A stretch of DNA of 33,295 bases from Muribaculaceae bacterium (GCA_016281825.1 JAEEJI010000082.1:1-33295); one strand, 5' to 3'; shown: positions 21,391 through 30,556, counted from the first letter of the stretch. Numbers and translations are program-made. The notes: a model not told the origin generated them from the sequence alone.

Positions 21391-23730
21391 CTATTTAACT
21401 ATTAAAGAAAACGGCTTTTGGTCCTTCGACAGGCCCCGCTGGCGGTTGGGCTGGTTGCTCATCTCAAACTCGATGACGCAGCCCGAGGTGAGTTGGTCGT
21501 GGGTGAAGTAGAGGTTGGGATAGGGCTTGCCGTTGAGCAACACACGTTTCACATAACGATTGCGGGGACTCACCTTTGGTGCTTTCACGATGATGTGACG
21601 CCCGCTAGGCAACGTCACGTCAGCATACGGCACGAAGGGCGCGCCGATGACATACTGGTCGGTGCCGGGGCACACAGGATAGAAGCCGAGCGTGGTGAAG
21701 ATGTACCAAGCCGACATCTGCCCGCAGTCGTCGTTGCCGCCCAACCCGCGGATATCGTTGCGATACATCTTGTCCATGATGACGCTCAGCCGTTCTTGCG
21801 TGAGCCACGGCCGTGATGTCCAGGCATAGAGGTAAGGCACATGGTGGCTGGGCTCGTTGCCGTGTACATAGCCGCCCACCAGACAGTCGGCGGTGATGTC
21901 CTCGTTGTCGGCATAGTACCGTTCGGGCAGATGCATCGTGAACAGCGAGTCCAGACGCTGCACGAAGCGTTGCTCACCGCCCATCTGCTGCATCAGTCCA
22001 TACACGTCGTGCGGAACATGGTACGAGAAGTTCCACGAATTCCCTTCGATAAATCCCTCGCCATAGGTCTGCAGCGGGTCCATGTCGGGTTTGAACCGCC
22101 CGTCGCGGTAGCGTGGCGTGGCAAAGCCGGTGCGCGGATTGAACACGTTGCGGTAGTACAACGAACGCGCTTCGAACTCCCGTGCCATCGCCTGATCGCC
22201 TAAGGCGCGTGCCGCCGCACTGATGGCAAAGTCATCGTAGGCATACTCCAGCGTGTTGGAGGCTGCCGTGGCGTCATGGTCGAATGGGGCATACCCCAGT
22301 TTCATATAGTCTGTCAGGCCCGGGAAATGCGACCAAGTGGAGGTCGCCCGCAGTGCAGTGAGCACCGCCTCGCGGTCCAGGTCAGCGCCCTTGACCACGG
22401 CATCGGCCACCACGCTCACGCCGTGATATCCCGTCATGCACCACCCCTCGTTGCCCATCAGGCTCCACACGGGCAGGATATGGTTCGCGCTTTGTTGTTG
22501 GTGCGCCAGCATGGACCGCACCATGTCGGTGTTGCGCTCGGGGCGCAACAGCCCCAGCAGCGGGTGCAGGGCGCGGTAGGTGTCCCACAGCGAGAACACC
22601 GTGTAGTTCTGGAAGCCATCAGCCTGATGCACTTCGCCATCCACGCCGCGGTAGCGACCGTCGACATCGCAGTACACCGACGGGTTGATCATCGTGTGGT
22701 AGAGCGAGGTGTAGAACATCGCTTTTTGGTCGTCGCTACCCTCGATGGCTATCGACGAGAGTTCCTTCTGCCACCCTGCGCGAGTCTTGGCATGCACTTG
22801 CTCAAAGGAGTTCCCGCCCACCTCGGTGCGCAGGTTCAGCAAAGCCCCCTCGGTCGAGGTCGCTGACAACGCGACCTTCACCGTCAACGGACTGTTAGCG
22901 GCCTTGTCAAACTCAAAGTACGCCACCACGCTGCGGCCGCCCATGTCGGGGAAGTTGTGGTAGGGGTCGAGTTTGCGCCAGAAGCCGTTGTACGGCTCCG
23001 GGCGGCGGTCGCGGTAGCCATAGTTGACGATGGGCTGCGAGAAGGTGATGGCGAAGTAGGTATAGTTGCACCGCGCCCAGCCCTGGGTGATGCGGTAACC
23101 CGTGAGCAGCGTGTCGTTCTCCACCCGCAGGCTGCACCACAGCGTCTTGCCCTCGTAGTTGTAGATGCCGTGCGTCAGGTCCACCACCAGCCGCTTTGCG
23201 TCGCTGGACTGGGGGTAGGTGTAACGATGCACACCCACGCGGGGCGTGGCCGTCAGCTGGGCACGAACCCCATTGTCGGCGAGCGTCACCTCGTAGTAGC
23301 CCGGACTGGCCTGCTCGGTGGTGTGGCTGTAGCGCTGGCGATAGCCGCCGTCTGGGTTATCGCGTGTGCCGGGATTGAGCTGCAGCGGTCCCGTCTGTGG
23401 CATCATCATGATGTCGCCCAGGTCGCTGTGTCCCGTGCCACTCAGGTGTGTGTGGCTGAACCCGACAATGGTGGGGTCGTCATAGCGGTACCCAGCGCAG
23501 TAGGCATACACCTCGGGTTGGTACTTCCGGTCCACATTGTGCGGGATGGTGTCGGTGTCGGGGCTGAGCTGCACCGCCCCGAACGGAGCGCAAGCCCCGG
23601 GGAAGGTGTGGCCCATGCCGCTGGTGCCGATAAACGTGTTCACATAGTCCACCGCCTCACGCTGTTGTGCCGAGGCATTGGCGGCCCCCAGTGCCAGGAT
23701 AACGGCTGCCCACAGAATCTTGCTTCTCAT
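21391..23730 (-). CDS. GH92 family alpha-mannosidase
   Basis: 779 residues from ATG 23730, which begins a clear signal peptide (MRSKILWAAVILALGAANASA); the longer reading adds 20 unlikely residues. Hallmarks of GH92 exo-acting, Ca2+-dependent alpha-mannosidases are VDYVNTFIGTSGMGHTFPGACAPFGAVQLSPDT at the start, HTHLSGTGHSDLGDIMMMP, ALHPLLGLLRPERNTDMVRSML, NSWNFSYHVPHDVYGL, GNEPSHHVPYLYAW, and GGNDDCGQMSAWYIFTTLGFYPVCPGTDQYVIG near the C-terminus. Family length is about 750, so it is complete. Likely periplasmic, trimming mannose from host or yeast N-glycans. No SusC/SusD genes or regulator are nearby, so it is not part of a visible utilisation locus. Linkage specificity cannot be read. Confidence 0.95.
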   Translation of the reverse strand: MRSKILWAAVILALGAANASAQQREAVDYVNTFIGTSGMGHTFPGACAPFGAVQLSPDTDTIPHNVDRKYQPEVYAYCAGYRYDDPTIVGFSHTHLSGTGHSDLGDIMMMPQTGPLQLNPGTRDNPDGGYRQRYSHTTEQASPGYYEVTLADNGVRAQLTATPRVGVHRYTYPQSSDAKRLVVDLTHGIYNYEGKTLWCSLRVENDTLLTGYRITQGWARCNYTYFAITFSQPIVNYGYRDRRPEPYNGFWRKLDPYHNFPDMGGRSVVAYFEFDKAANSPLTVKVALSATSTEGALLNLRTEVGGNSFEQVHAKTRAGWQKELSSIAIEGSDDQKAMFYTSLYHTMINPSVYCDVDGRYRGVDGEVHQADGFQNYTVFSLWDTYRALHPLLGLLRPERNTDMVRSMLAHQQQSANHILPVWSLMGNEGWCMTGYHGVSVVADAVVKGADLDREAVLTALRATSTWSHFPGLTDYMKLGYAPFDHDATAASNTLEYAYDDFAISAAARALGDQAMAREFEARSLYYRNVFNPRTGFATPRYRDGRFKPDMDPLQTYGEGFIEGNSWNFSYHVPHDVYGLMQQMGGEQRFVQRLDSLFTMHLPERYYADNEDITADCLVGGYVHGNEPSHHVPYLYAWTSRPWLTQERLSVIMDKMYRNDIRGLGGNDDCGQMSAWYIFTTLGFYPVCPGTDQYVIGAPFVPYADVTLPSGRHIIVKAPKVSPRNRYVKRVLLNGKPYPNLYFTHDQLTSGCVIEFEMSNQPNRQRGLSKDQKPFSLIVK

Positions 23731-23864
23731 TTCTTTATAAAATGTGTACATGTAATTAAAGACTGAAAACAACAAGAACAACAAAGACATTCATGCATGA
23801 TGGATTCTATAAAGTTGTCTTCGTTGTTCTCGTTATTTGTATTATGCTAACAGCTAATAGCTTT

Positions 23865-26800
23865 CTACGGCTTGCCGCTGCCGTCGGGATTGTCGGTGAG
23901 ATCGGGCTTGTCGTTGCCCGAGTTGTCTGGCTTATCGTTGCTGCCGGTGGCAGGAGCATTGCCGTTGTTGTCAACGCTTGACTTGCCCGTCGTGGACTTG
24001 CCGCTGGCTTTGCCGTCCTTGGTGTTGTTGCGGCTGGACCGGCCCGTAGTGGCATTGGTGCCGCCACTGCTCTTGCCTCCCTTTGCGGCCTTGCGCTCGG
24101 CGGCCTGTTGCTTGCGTTCTTCCTCACGTTGCTTCTGCCGTTCCTTGTTAGCCTTTTCGCGGTCCTTCTGCTGCTGTTTGCGCAACTTCTGCTGCTCCTT
24201 GCGTTTCGCCTCGCGTTCCTTCATGCGCTCTTTGCGCTCTTTCTCCTTCAGCTTGCGCTCTTTCTCCTTGGCCTTCAAGCGCTCCTTGCGTGCCTTTTCG
24301 GCATCCTTCTTGGCCTGTTCGCGCTCTTTCTGCTTGTTCTTGATCTCGTCGGCCTTGGCCTTCTGCAATGCCTCGATGGAGTCTTCCTTGGCCTCGCGCG
24401 CGCTCTTATAGAGCTTCTCGCGGTTCTCCTCGGCACGCAGCAGCGAGTCTTGGCGCATGCGTTCAGCACGTTTTTCAGCTTTCTCGCGCTCCTTCTGCTC
24501 TTTCTTCAAAGCCTTTTCACGCTCTTTCTCTTCTTTCTCGAGCTGCTTAGCACGTTCCTTCTCGGCCTTGTCAAGAGCCTTTAGGCGTTCACGCTCGGCC
24601 TTTTCCTGAGCTTTCTTGTCCTGCTTGGGGGAAGCGGTTACTTGACTCGTGTCGCTCTTCTTGTCGCGCACACTGCGAGTACCGAGCTTCTCAGCCTCAG
24701 TCTTTTCAGTCTTCTCGCTCGATGTGGGCTCATCGGGCTTCATTGCAGGCTCGTCGGGCTTCATCGCGGGCTCGTCGGGCTTCATCGCGGGCTCATCGGG
24801 CTTCATTGCAGGCTCGTCGGGCTTCATCGCAGGCTCGTCGGGCTTCATCGCGGGCTCGTCGGGCTTCATTGCAGGCTCGTCGGGCTTCATCGCGGGCTCG
24901 TCGGGCTTCATCGCAGGCTCATCGGGCTTCATCGCGGGCTCGTCGGGCTTCATCGCGGGCTTTTCAGGATTCTCAGCTTGCTGCATCCTCTTCTCCCGCT
25001 CTTCAGCATCTCTGCGTTCCCGCTCTTCTTTCTCCCGCATTTCTTGCTCTTTGCGCTCCTGCTCTTTCTTTTCAAGCAGTTCCTGGTCAAGTTTGGCGGC
25101 TCGCTCCAGTTCTTCCTGACGCTGGCGGCGCATTTGCTCAAGGCGCTCCTGCTCAGCCTGCTCTTCCTTCTCCTTCTTTTCGCGCTCAAGCTGGGCAAGG
25201 CGCTCCCTCTCGGCTTGTTGCAACTGTGCTTGCAGTTGCTTCTCGGCTTCGGTGAGCAGCGATACGGTGTCGGTGATTTGGGTCAGGTTGGTCTGCAGTG
25301 AGTCAGTAGGCTGGCTCATAGCTTTCTGCAACGAGTCAATGGGTTGGCTCTTGCTCAAGTCGAGCGAGTCGATGGGCTGGACCATCGTGGAGTCGGACAA
25401 TTGTTCTTTCTTGTCATCGTCCTTCTTACCCTTCTTATCCTTGACGCTTCTCTTCTTGCCGTCAGGTTCATCTTGATTATCGTCCGACGATGTCTTCTTG
25501 TCGCCTTTCTTGATTTTCTCGGCCTTCGCCTCTTCCTGTTCCTGCAGGTAGTTGAAGTAATCTTCAAAGGTGCGGCCCTCGTTCAGCAGTAGCTGGAAGT
25601 TGCTTTCGCTGATGAGCACCTGATGTACTTGTGGCGGAATCTGCATCGACGTGTCGGCATCGAAGACCTTGCGGTAGTGCGATACCTCGTTGAAGTTCTC
25701 AAATCCCTTCACGACCAGCAGGCCCAGATGACCGAAGTTCATCTGCTCCAGGTCGTAGTCCTTGACGACGAACGAGTTAAAGTTGTGGCGTGCCACCTCG
25801 TAGAGCAGCAAGCGCGAGCTCACCGTGTCGGTGGGATATAGCAGGATGAAGACCTGCGGTTTGTCGTTGTCTTCCTTGAACGGCGTGAACTTGCCCTCAA
25901 GTGCCTGTGGCGTGGTGTCGTTGCTCAAGCGTGTGCTCCATAGCATACCACGGGCATTGCTGCCGCCACCCTCAAGCTTGCGACCAGCGTTCAGATGCTT
26001 GACGATGCCACTGGCGGTCGGGGTGATGTCGGTCTCGGGGTAACGCTGGAGCATGTCCTTGAGGGTCTCCTTGAACTTGTCATAGTTGCGCTGTGTGACG
26101 TATGACAACGCGTCGATGAACATGAACTTGGGCATAATCTTGGACAAGGGGTACTTGCGCATCATCTCAGCATACGCCTCATGCACCGCCTCGTTGTTGT
26201 CGTTGAGGTAGTTGGCGTAGGCTTCGGCGTACATCCGCTCCTGCTCGATGTTCATCCGCTTCAAGTTCTCGATATAGTTCGGGTCAAGCAATGCCTTGCC
26301 TTCCTTGGAGTCGGCAAAGTCGCTCAAAATCATGTTGCGGTACACCGCAGCACGGTTCACCGAACCCTCACGCATGTACATCAAGTACATGTTGTAATAG
26401 GTGTCCAGGCGATAGGTGTTGTCGGGATAGTCGGTGAGCAGACGAGTGAACTGTACGGCAGCAGCCTCGTAGTCCTCGAGTTTGTCCTTGAGGATGACAC
26501 CCATGTTGTACAGACCCTCTTGGATAATCTCGTGGGCGGCCTGGATTTGCTCCTCGGTCTTGGGAATCTGCTTGAGGTAGTACTCCTCGTAGTGCGGGTC
26601 TTCGGCACGACGCAGCGCAGCAGTGTCGATGGGTATCGAATCGTTGCCCAACGAGTCGACCATCGCCTGCAGCGTGGAGTCGCTCAACGTCGAACCGCCG
26701 TCCAGCGAGAACACCTGTTTGTTGCGTCGACGCCAGTTGTCCTCAAGCTTGCGGTTGCCCCAACGCTGCTGGAACTGCGTCTTGCCGGCGTTCTTGGTCT

Positions 26801-28292
26801 GCGTGTTATAGAAGTACCAAGACTTGTCGTTGTTCATCGAGAACTGTTGCGGAGCATTCTTGTTTTGCTGCTGCGTGTTGCCCTTGGCTGCCTGGTCGGC
26901 GAGGTAGCTCTCGCGGTCGGCATTCTCACGCTCCTCTTTCTCTTTTTTCTTCAGCTCGTCAATGATTTTCTTGATGACTGCCTTGACCTCGGTGTCGCTC
27001 ATCTTCGACAATTTGAGCAAAGAGTCCTGCAAAGTCACGTTGCCGGCATACACCGCCAACTCGTCAAGCACGTCGCTGCGCTGTTTCAGAGCTTTGTAGT
27101 TGGGGTAGTCCTCGCTGAGTTGCGGGACGGCCTCGGCATAGCACGGCTGTGCCTTGTCATACTTGTGCTGGGCAAAGTAGATGCCGCCCAACTTGAGTTG
27201 GCTGATGGCCTTGTCAATGCCGTTGCGTGTGCTCTTCTCGGCGGCAAGAACGTAGTTCTCGACCGCATGCACGGTGTCCTCACGAGACAGGTACAGGTTG
27301 CCGATGGCGTAGTAAATTTGGTCAAGGTATTCCTTGTTGCGGTCGTAGCGCGTCATGTGCTTGAGCGCGCGCACCTCCCCGGCAATGTCATAGCCTTGAT
27401 AGACCGCGCTCTGCTTGATGCGGGCGTTGAACTTGGTGCGGTAGCTCGCACTGTTACTGCTGCCAGCGCGCTTGAAAGCCTCATACGCCATGTCTTTCTG
27501 ATCGAGCTCTTCATAGAGCTGGCCCAACAAGAAGTTCTGTCGAACCTTCTGCGAACCTTTGGCTCCCTTCACTGCCTCGGCAAGGTAAGGCACAGCAAGC
27601 GCGGTGCGCTTCTCCTTGATGTAATAGTCGGCAAACGCCAGGTTGGCAAGCGAGCGAACGCGCTTGTTGTTGATTTTGTCCAGATGGACGTGCGAGAGCA
27701 CGTTGTCGGCCTCGCTGGTCCACCCCATAGCGCAGTAGCTCAACGCCTCCCACACCTTCGCCTCTTCGACGAGGTCGGGTTTCCAACTGAAGTGGCGGCT
27801 GATGTATCGGAATGTCGCCGACGCGTTCAGGAAGTCGCCCTTCATGTATTGTGCCAGTGCCAAAGTGTACCAACAGTTGTGCATGAATGGGTTATATTCC
27901 TCGCGGGCCATCCACGCCTTGTACTTGGGGTCGTTCCCCTTGCCGCTCTTTTTGTTGGGTTTCTTCTTGATGGAATGCAGCGCGATGGCCTTCTGCATCT
28001 TCTCAATGGTACGGTCAAAACTGCCGCTAGGCTGAGGTGCCTTGGGGTTGGCGCGGGCCTCGGCGGGATGAACAAACAGGCGCTGCGAGTAATCATCCTG
28101 ATAGTTGTCAAGCATCTCCTTGAGCTGCTCATCATAGTTGGTGCGCCCGTGGTAATACACGTTGTAGCGCGTGTTCAGCGATTGCCAAAAACGCGATCCG
28201 GCAGTGTTCTTCTTATTGCTGCAAGCGCCAAAAAACACCGCCAGTGCCACAACCAGCACAAGCTCAATCAGATGTCTTGTATGTCGGTTCAT
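23865..28292 (-). CDS. porW: PorW/SprE-family T9SS lipoprotein with long charged, repetitive tail
   Basis: 1,475 residues. A lipoprotein signal ends FGAC with Cys24. The N-terminal ~900 residues are the PorW/SprE TPR region: RFWQSLNTRYNVYYHGRTNYDEQLKEM, LALAQYMKGDFLNASATFRYISRHF, YNMYLMYMREGSVNRAAVY, and the conserved C-terminal core HNFNSFVVKDYDLEQMNFG ... GLLVVKGFENFNEVSHYRK. PorW/SprE is an outer-membrane-associated T9SS component needed for export and gliding. As I recall, homologues are often about 600-900 residues. Here residues from about 930 add Lys/Glu/Arg-rich coiled-coil sequence, eleven AMKPDEP repeats (about 1111-1188), a second K/E/R-rich helix and a Gly/Ser/Asn tail. The tail may be a rigid periplasmic spacer. 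Same strand as the small Cys-rich gene 28 bases upstream. Confidence 0.9.
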   Translation of the reverse strand: MNRHTRHLIELVLVVALAVFFGACSNKKNTAGSRFWQSLNTRYNVYYHGRTNYDEQLKEMLDNYQDDYSQRLFVHPAEARANPKAPQPSGSFDRTIEKMQKAIALHSIKKKPNKKSGKGNDPKYKAWMAREEYNPFMHNCWYTLALAQYMKGDFLNASATFRYISRHFSWKPDLVEEAKVWEALSYCAMGWTSEADNVLSHVHLDKINNKRVRSLANLAFADYYIKEKRTALAVPYLAEAVKGAKGSQKVRQNFLLGQLYEELDQKDMAYEAFKRAGSSNSASYRTKFNARIKQSAVYQGYDIAGEVRALKHMTRYDRNKEYLDQIYYAIGNLYLSREDTVHAVENYVLAAEKSTRNGIDKAISQLKLGGIYFAQHKYDKAQPCYAEAVPQLSEDYPNYKALKQRSDVLDELAVYAGNVTLQDSLLKLSKMSDTEVKAVIKKIIDELKKKEKEERENADRESYLADQAAKGNTQQQNKNAPQQFSMNNDKSWYFYNTQTKNAGKTQFQQRWGNRKLEDNWRRRNKQVFSLDGGSTLSDSTLQAMVDSLGNDSIPIDTAALRRAEDPHYEEYYLKQIPKTEEQIQAAHEIIQEGLYNMGVILKDKLEDYEAAAVQFTRLLTDYPDNTYRLDTYYNMYLMYMREGSVNRAAVYRNMILSDFADSKEGKALLDPNYIENLKRMNIEQERMYAEAYANYLNDNNEAVHEAYAEMMRKYPLSKIMPKFMFIDALSYVTQRNYDKFKETLKDMLQRYPETDITPTASGIVKHLNAGRKLEGGGSNARGMLWSTRLSNDTTPQALEGKFTPFKEDNDKPQVFILLYPTDTVSSRLLLYEVARHNFNSFVVKDYDLEQMNFGHLGLLVVKGFENFNEVSHYRKVFDADTSMQIPPQVHQVLISESNFQLLLNEGRTFEDYFNYLQEQEEAKAEKIKKGDKKTSSDDNQDEPDGKKRSVKDKKGKKDDDKKEQLSDSTMVQPIDSLDLSKSQPIDSLQKAMSQPTDSLQTNLTQITDTVSLLTEAEKQLQAQLQQAERERLAQLEREKKEKEEQAEQERLEQMRRQRQEELERAAKLDQELLEKKEQERKEQEMREKEERERRDAEEREKRMQQAENPEKPAMKPDEPAMKPDEPAMKPDEPAMKPDEPAMKPDEPAMKPDEPAMKPDEPAMKPDEPAMKPDEPAMKPDEPAMKPDEPTSSEKTEKTEAEKLGTRSVRDKKSDTSQVTASPKQDKKAQEKAERERLKALDKAEKERAKQLEKEEKEREKALKKEQKEREKAEKRAERMRQDSLLRAEENREKLYKSAREAKEDSIEALQKAKADEIKNKQKEREQAKKDAEKARKERLKAKEKERKLKEKERKERMKEREAKRKEQQKLRKQQQKDREKANKERQKQREEERKQQAAERKAAKGGKSSGGTNATTGRSSRNNTKDGKASGKSTTGKSSVDNNGNAPATGSNDKPDNSGNDKPDLTDNPDGSGKP
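24729..24960. repeat. Eleven tandem 21-bp units encoding AMKPDEP in porW
   Basis: The plus strand shows eleven GGCTTCAT-containing 21-bp units differing only at third positions (CAT-TGC or CAT-CGC, GCAGG or GCGGG, TCATC or TCGTC). All encode the heptapeptide AMKPDEP on the minus strand. Silent drift with a constant peptide implies selection on the protein. Unit length is a multiple of three, so copy-number change would keep the frame. Confidence 0.97.
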
Positions 28293-28320
28293 CCTTTATA
28301 GTAACGCATCCCATTATTAT

Positions 28321-28746
28321 TTATTGCGTGGGTGCTTCCTGTAGCAGCATCAGGAGTTCGTCGCGGATGGCGGCGGGCATCACGATGCCGCGACGCTTGA
28401 TGCTGCGTTCCCATCCCAATCGGTCGTCGGGTTGCAACGTGTAGAGCACGTCGCGCCACTGCTCCAACTCGGTGTCATCGTACTCGTCGGCACCGCGGCC
28501 GCGGTAGTCATCCAGTTCCTGGTCATCATAGTAGGTGATTTCGCACAACTCGCCACGCAACAATTTCTCGCTGGGACATACCTCATGCGTGCCGCAGCAC
28601 TCGTCATTGCACGACGCTTCGGGCTCGACGACCTCGGGAGGTTGCAAGTTCCCGTCGGTGTCGCGTTCCCGATTGCGGCCGTCAAGCAACCACAGCACTG
28701 TACCCACAACAACCAGGGCACTCAGCATTATCCAAGCAGGCTCCAA
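28321..28746 (-). CDS. Small Cys-rich membrane protein upstream of porW
   Basis: 141 residues. One N-terminal membrane helix (WIMLSALVVVGTVLWLL), then an acidic region with CNDECCGTHEVC, a tight Cys cluster that could bind metal, then EITYYDDQELDDYRGRGADEYDDTELEQWRDVLYTLQPDDRLGWERSIKRRGIVMPAAIRDELLMLL. A similar small protein commonly sits beside porW in Bacteroidales (recalled, not searched), sometimes labelled phospholipase without clear basis. The start shown is TTG; ATG 28728 is an alternative. The TTG directly follows the repeat-derived AATTAAAAAAG, as at 8785. Function unknown; its constant position suggests a T9SS link. Confidence 0.75.
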   Translation of the reverse strand: MEPAWIMLSALVVVGTVLWLLDGRNRERDTDGNLQPPEVVEPEASCNDECCGTHEVCPSEKLLRGELCEITYYDDQELDDYRGRGADEYDDTELEQWRDVLYTLQPDDRLGWERSIKRRGIVMPAAIRDELLMLLQEAPTQ

Positions 28747-28747
28747 C

Positions 28748-28829
28748 TTTTTTAATTGAGAATGGAGAATTGAGAATTATATCAGTCTCACTGGACCTCC
28801 CCCTCTTTAGGGGGGACTGAGGGGGGCCT
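28748..28829. repeat. AATTGAGAATGGAG repeat plus C/G-rich hairpin
   Basis: TTTTTTAATTGAGAATGGAG at 28748-28767 is the same as the first 20 bases of the repeat at 8787, followed by AATTGAGAATT. Then CCTCCCCCTCTTTAGGGGGG (about 28796-28815) forms a hairpin and ACTGAGGGGGGCC continues the G-rich part, reminiscent of the CTCCCC..GGGG hairpins in the element at 12623. The NUDIX stop lies 6 bases further on. Confidence 0.75.
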
Positions 28830-28834
28830 AATCC

Positions 28835-29362
28835 TTATCGCGTCAGCGTGGCGGCGTAGTAAATCATGTCAATCTCCTCATAGCTGAACTCCGAACTCAT
28901 GAAGTTGCCGGTCTTGAGTTTGAGGAAGTGTGACAGACGCTCCAAGGCTTGTTCGAAAATTTGCTGATGGTCAAACGCCAGCTCGGGCACATGGGCAATA
29001 TCGAACCACTGGGCACGGGAGGCATCGTCAGCACCTTGCACCTCGCTTACACGAACCAGCGTGAAATAGGCAACCGAAATCACGCGTTCGCGAGGGTCGC
29101 GGTCGGGCTTGGTGAAAGCGCCCAACTGTTCGATGTTGGTCACCGTCAGACCAGTCTCCTCCTGCAACTCGCGACGGGCACCATCAGGGGCATCCTCGTC
29201 GATGTTCAGGAAGCCGCCAGGAAACGCCCAACAGCCCTTGTAGGGGTCATGACCACGCTCGATGAGCAGTACGTTCAGCCTCACGCCATCAAACCCGAAA
29301 ACCACGCAGTCGGTGGTCACGGCAGGATGGGGATATCGGTAGGTATATTTTTCTGTAGACAT
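28835..29362 (-). CDS. NUDIX hydrolase
   Basis: 175 residues from ATG 29362 (MSTEKYTYRYPHPAVTTDCVVFGFDG). Longer in-frame sequence upstream lies inside meaB and is rejected. The NUDIX box is complete: GFLNIDEDAPDGARRELQEETGL matches G-x5-E-x7-RE-x-x-EE-x-G, giving the Mg2+-binding glutamates. LNVLLIERGHDPYKGCWAFPGG and QLGAFTKPDRDPRERVISVAYF resemble ADP-ribose/NAD-related members found with NrtR-type regulators, but no DNA-binding domain is present. Hydrolyses a nucleoside-diphosphate-linked substrate; which one is unknown. Starts 13 bases after the meaB stop, so probably co-transcribed with it. Confidence 0.92.
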   Translation of the reverse strand: MSTEKYTYRYPHPAVTTDCVVFGFDGVRLNVLLIERGHDPYKGCWAFPGGFLNIDEDAPDGARRELQEETGLTVTNIEQLGAFTKPDRDPRERVISVAYFTLVRVSEVQGADDASRAQWFDIAHVPELAFDHQQIFEQALERLSHFLKLKTGNFMSSEFSYEEIDMIYYAATLTR

Positions 29363-29375
29363 ATAGGGATGAGTA

Positions 29376-30491
29376 TTATCGCAGATTATAATAGAATTCG
29401 AGCACGTCGGCTGCGGCGACAAACGAGGACTGTTGGTTATGAAGCACCATGTCCTTCTTGATCTCGAGCAGGCGTTGCACCTCGGGGTTGCTGTAGAACC
29501 GTGCCTGCAGCTGCTCGTTGATTGTCTCATACATCCAGTACTTCTCCTGCTGGCGGCGACGCTCGTCAAAGTAACCATTCTCCTTCACATGGGCAAAGTA
29601 ACGGTCAATCATGTCCCACACGCCGTCGATGCCTAGCTCGTAGTAGCCCGAGTAAGTCGTTACTTCGGGCAGCCAGCCGCTGGGAGGAAGCGGGAACAGG
29701 TGCAGCGCGTTACGGAACTGGGCTGCAGCCAGGTTGGCGCGCTCAATGTTGTCGCCGTCGGCCTTGTTGATGGCGATGCCGTCGGCCATCTCCATGATGC
29801 CTCGCTTGATGCCCTGCAGCTCGTCGCCCGCTCCGGCTATTTGGATGAGCAGGAAGAAGTCGACCATTGAGTGAACGGCAATCTCACTCTGGCCCACGCC
29901 GACGGTCTCGACAAATATGTTGTCATAGCCCGCAGCCTCGCACAGCACGATGGTCTCGCGAGTTTTGCGAGCCACACCGCCCAGCGAACCCGCCGAGGGG
30001 GAAGGGCGGATAAACGCGTCGGGCTGCACGGAGAGTTTCTCCATGCGCGTCTTGTCGCCCAGGATAGACCCCTTGCTGCGCTCGCTGCTGGGGTCGATGG
30101 CGAGGACGGCGAGTTTGCCGCCCTGCTGCAGCACGTGCATGCCAAACACGTCGATGCTCGTCGACTTGCCTGCACCAGGTACACCAGTGATGCCGATGCG
30201 GCGGCTGTTACCCGTGTAGGGCAGGCACTTCTCAATCACTTCCTGTGCAATCACCTGATGCTCGGGCCTTAAGCTCTCGACCAGCGTTACCGCCTGGCCC
30301 AGTACGGCCTTGTCGCCCTTGCGGATGCCCTCCACATAGTCGCTCACGCTCAGCTGCTTACGGCGCTTGCGGTTCTTGATATAAGGGCTCACAATAGGTG
30401 GCTGCTCCACGCCGGCATTCACTTGAAGGCCAGTGTATTGCTCTTCATTCTCAGGATGATGCATCTGTGTTGCGTTAAGTTTGTCAGTCAT
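29376..30491 (-). CDS. meaB: Methylmalonyl-CoA mutase-associated GTPase MeaB
   Basis: 371 residues of the MeaB/ArgK G3E GTPase family. It gates cofactor loading and protects B12-dependent methylmalonyl-CoA mutase in the succinate-propionate pathway. P-loop GVPGAGKST (103-111), LAIDPSSERSKGSILGDKTRM (switch region), DNIFVETVGVGQSE (Walker B-like), IQIAGAGDELQGIKRGIMEMADGIAINKADGDN with the NKAD guanine-specificity motif, and the C-terminal dimer segment are present. The mutase subunits are not in this window. The CoA-transferase at 147 is the other visible gene of the same route. No clear promoter; a TGCATTGTGCATT repeat fills the gap upstream. Confidence 0.96.
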   Translation of the reverse strand: MTDKLNATQMHHPENEEQYTGLQVNAGVEQPPIVSPYIKNRKRRKQLSVSDYVEGIRKGDKAVLGQAVTLVESLRPEHQVIAQEVIEKCLPYTGNSRRIGITGVPGAGKSTSIDVFGMHVLQQGGKLAVLAIDPSSERSKGSILGDKTRMEKLSVQPDAFIRPSPSAGSLGGVARKTRETIVLCEAAGYDNIFVETVGVGQSEIAVHSMVDFFLLIQIAGAGDELQGIKRGIMEMADGIAINKADGDNIERANLAAAQFRNALHLFPLPPSGWLPEVTTYSGYYELGIDGVWDMIDRYFAHVKENGYFDERRRQQEKYWMYETINEQLQARFYSNPEVQRLLEIKKDMVLHNQQSSFVAAADVLEFYYNLR

Positions 30492-30527
30492 TAGTTCAAT
30501 TAAATATTACAGAATGGCTGCAATTGT

Positions 30528-30553
30528 GCATTGTGCATTATGCATTGTGCATT
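30528..30553. repeat. TGCATTGTGCATTATGCATT repeat upstream of meaB
   Basis: ATTGTGCATTGTGCATTATG followed by CATTGTGCATTGA: a short-period repeat of TGCATTG/TGCATTA. The same motif forms the far end of the insert in aroA (3086-3102), and a weaker relative lies next to the tRNA-Arg (about 74-92). Confidence 0.7.
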
Positions 30554-30556
30554 GAA

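Noticed and set aside
24642-25301. Plus-strand repeat-containing open frames over the porW heptad array
   Set aside because: They arise from the reverse complement of the 21-bp units; silent variation preserves only the minus-strand AMKPDEP peptide.
26181-28301. 706-residue plus-strand open frame opposite porW
   Set aside because: Antisense shadow in G/C-rich coding DNA; Val/Leu/His-rich with no domain, while the minus-strand PorW frame carries a lipobox and the conserved core.
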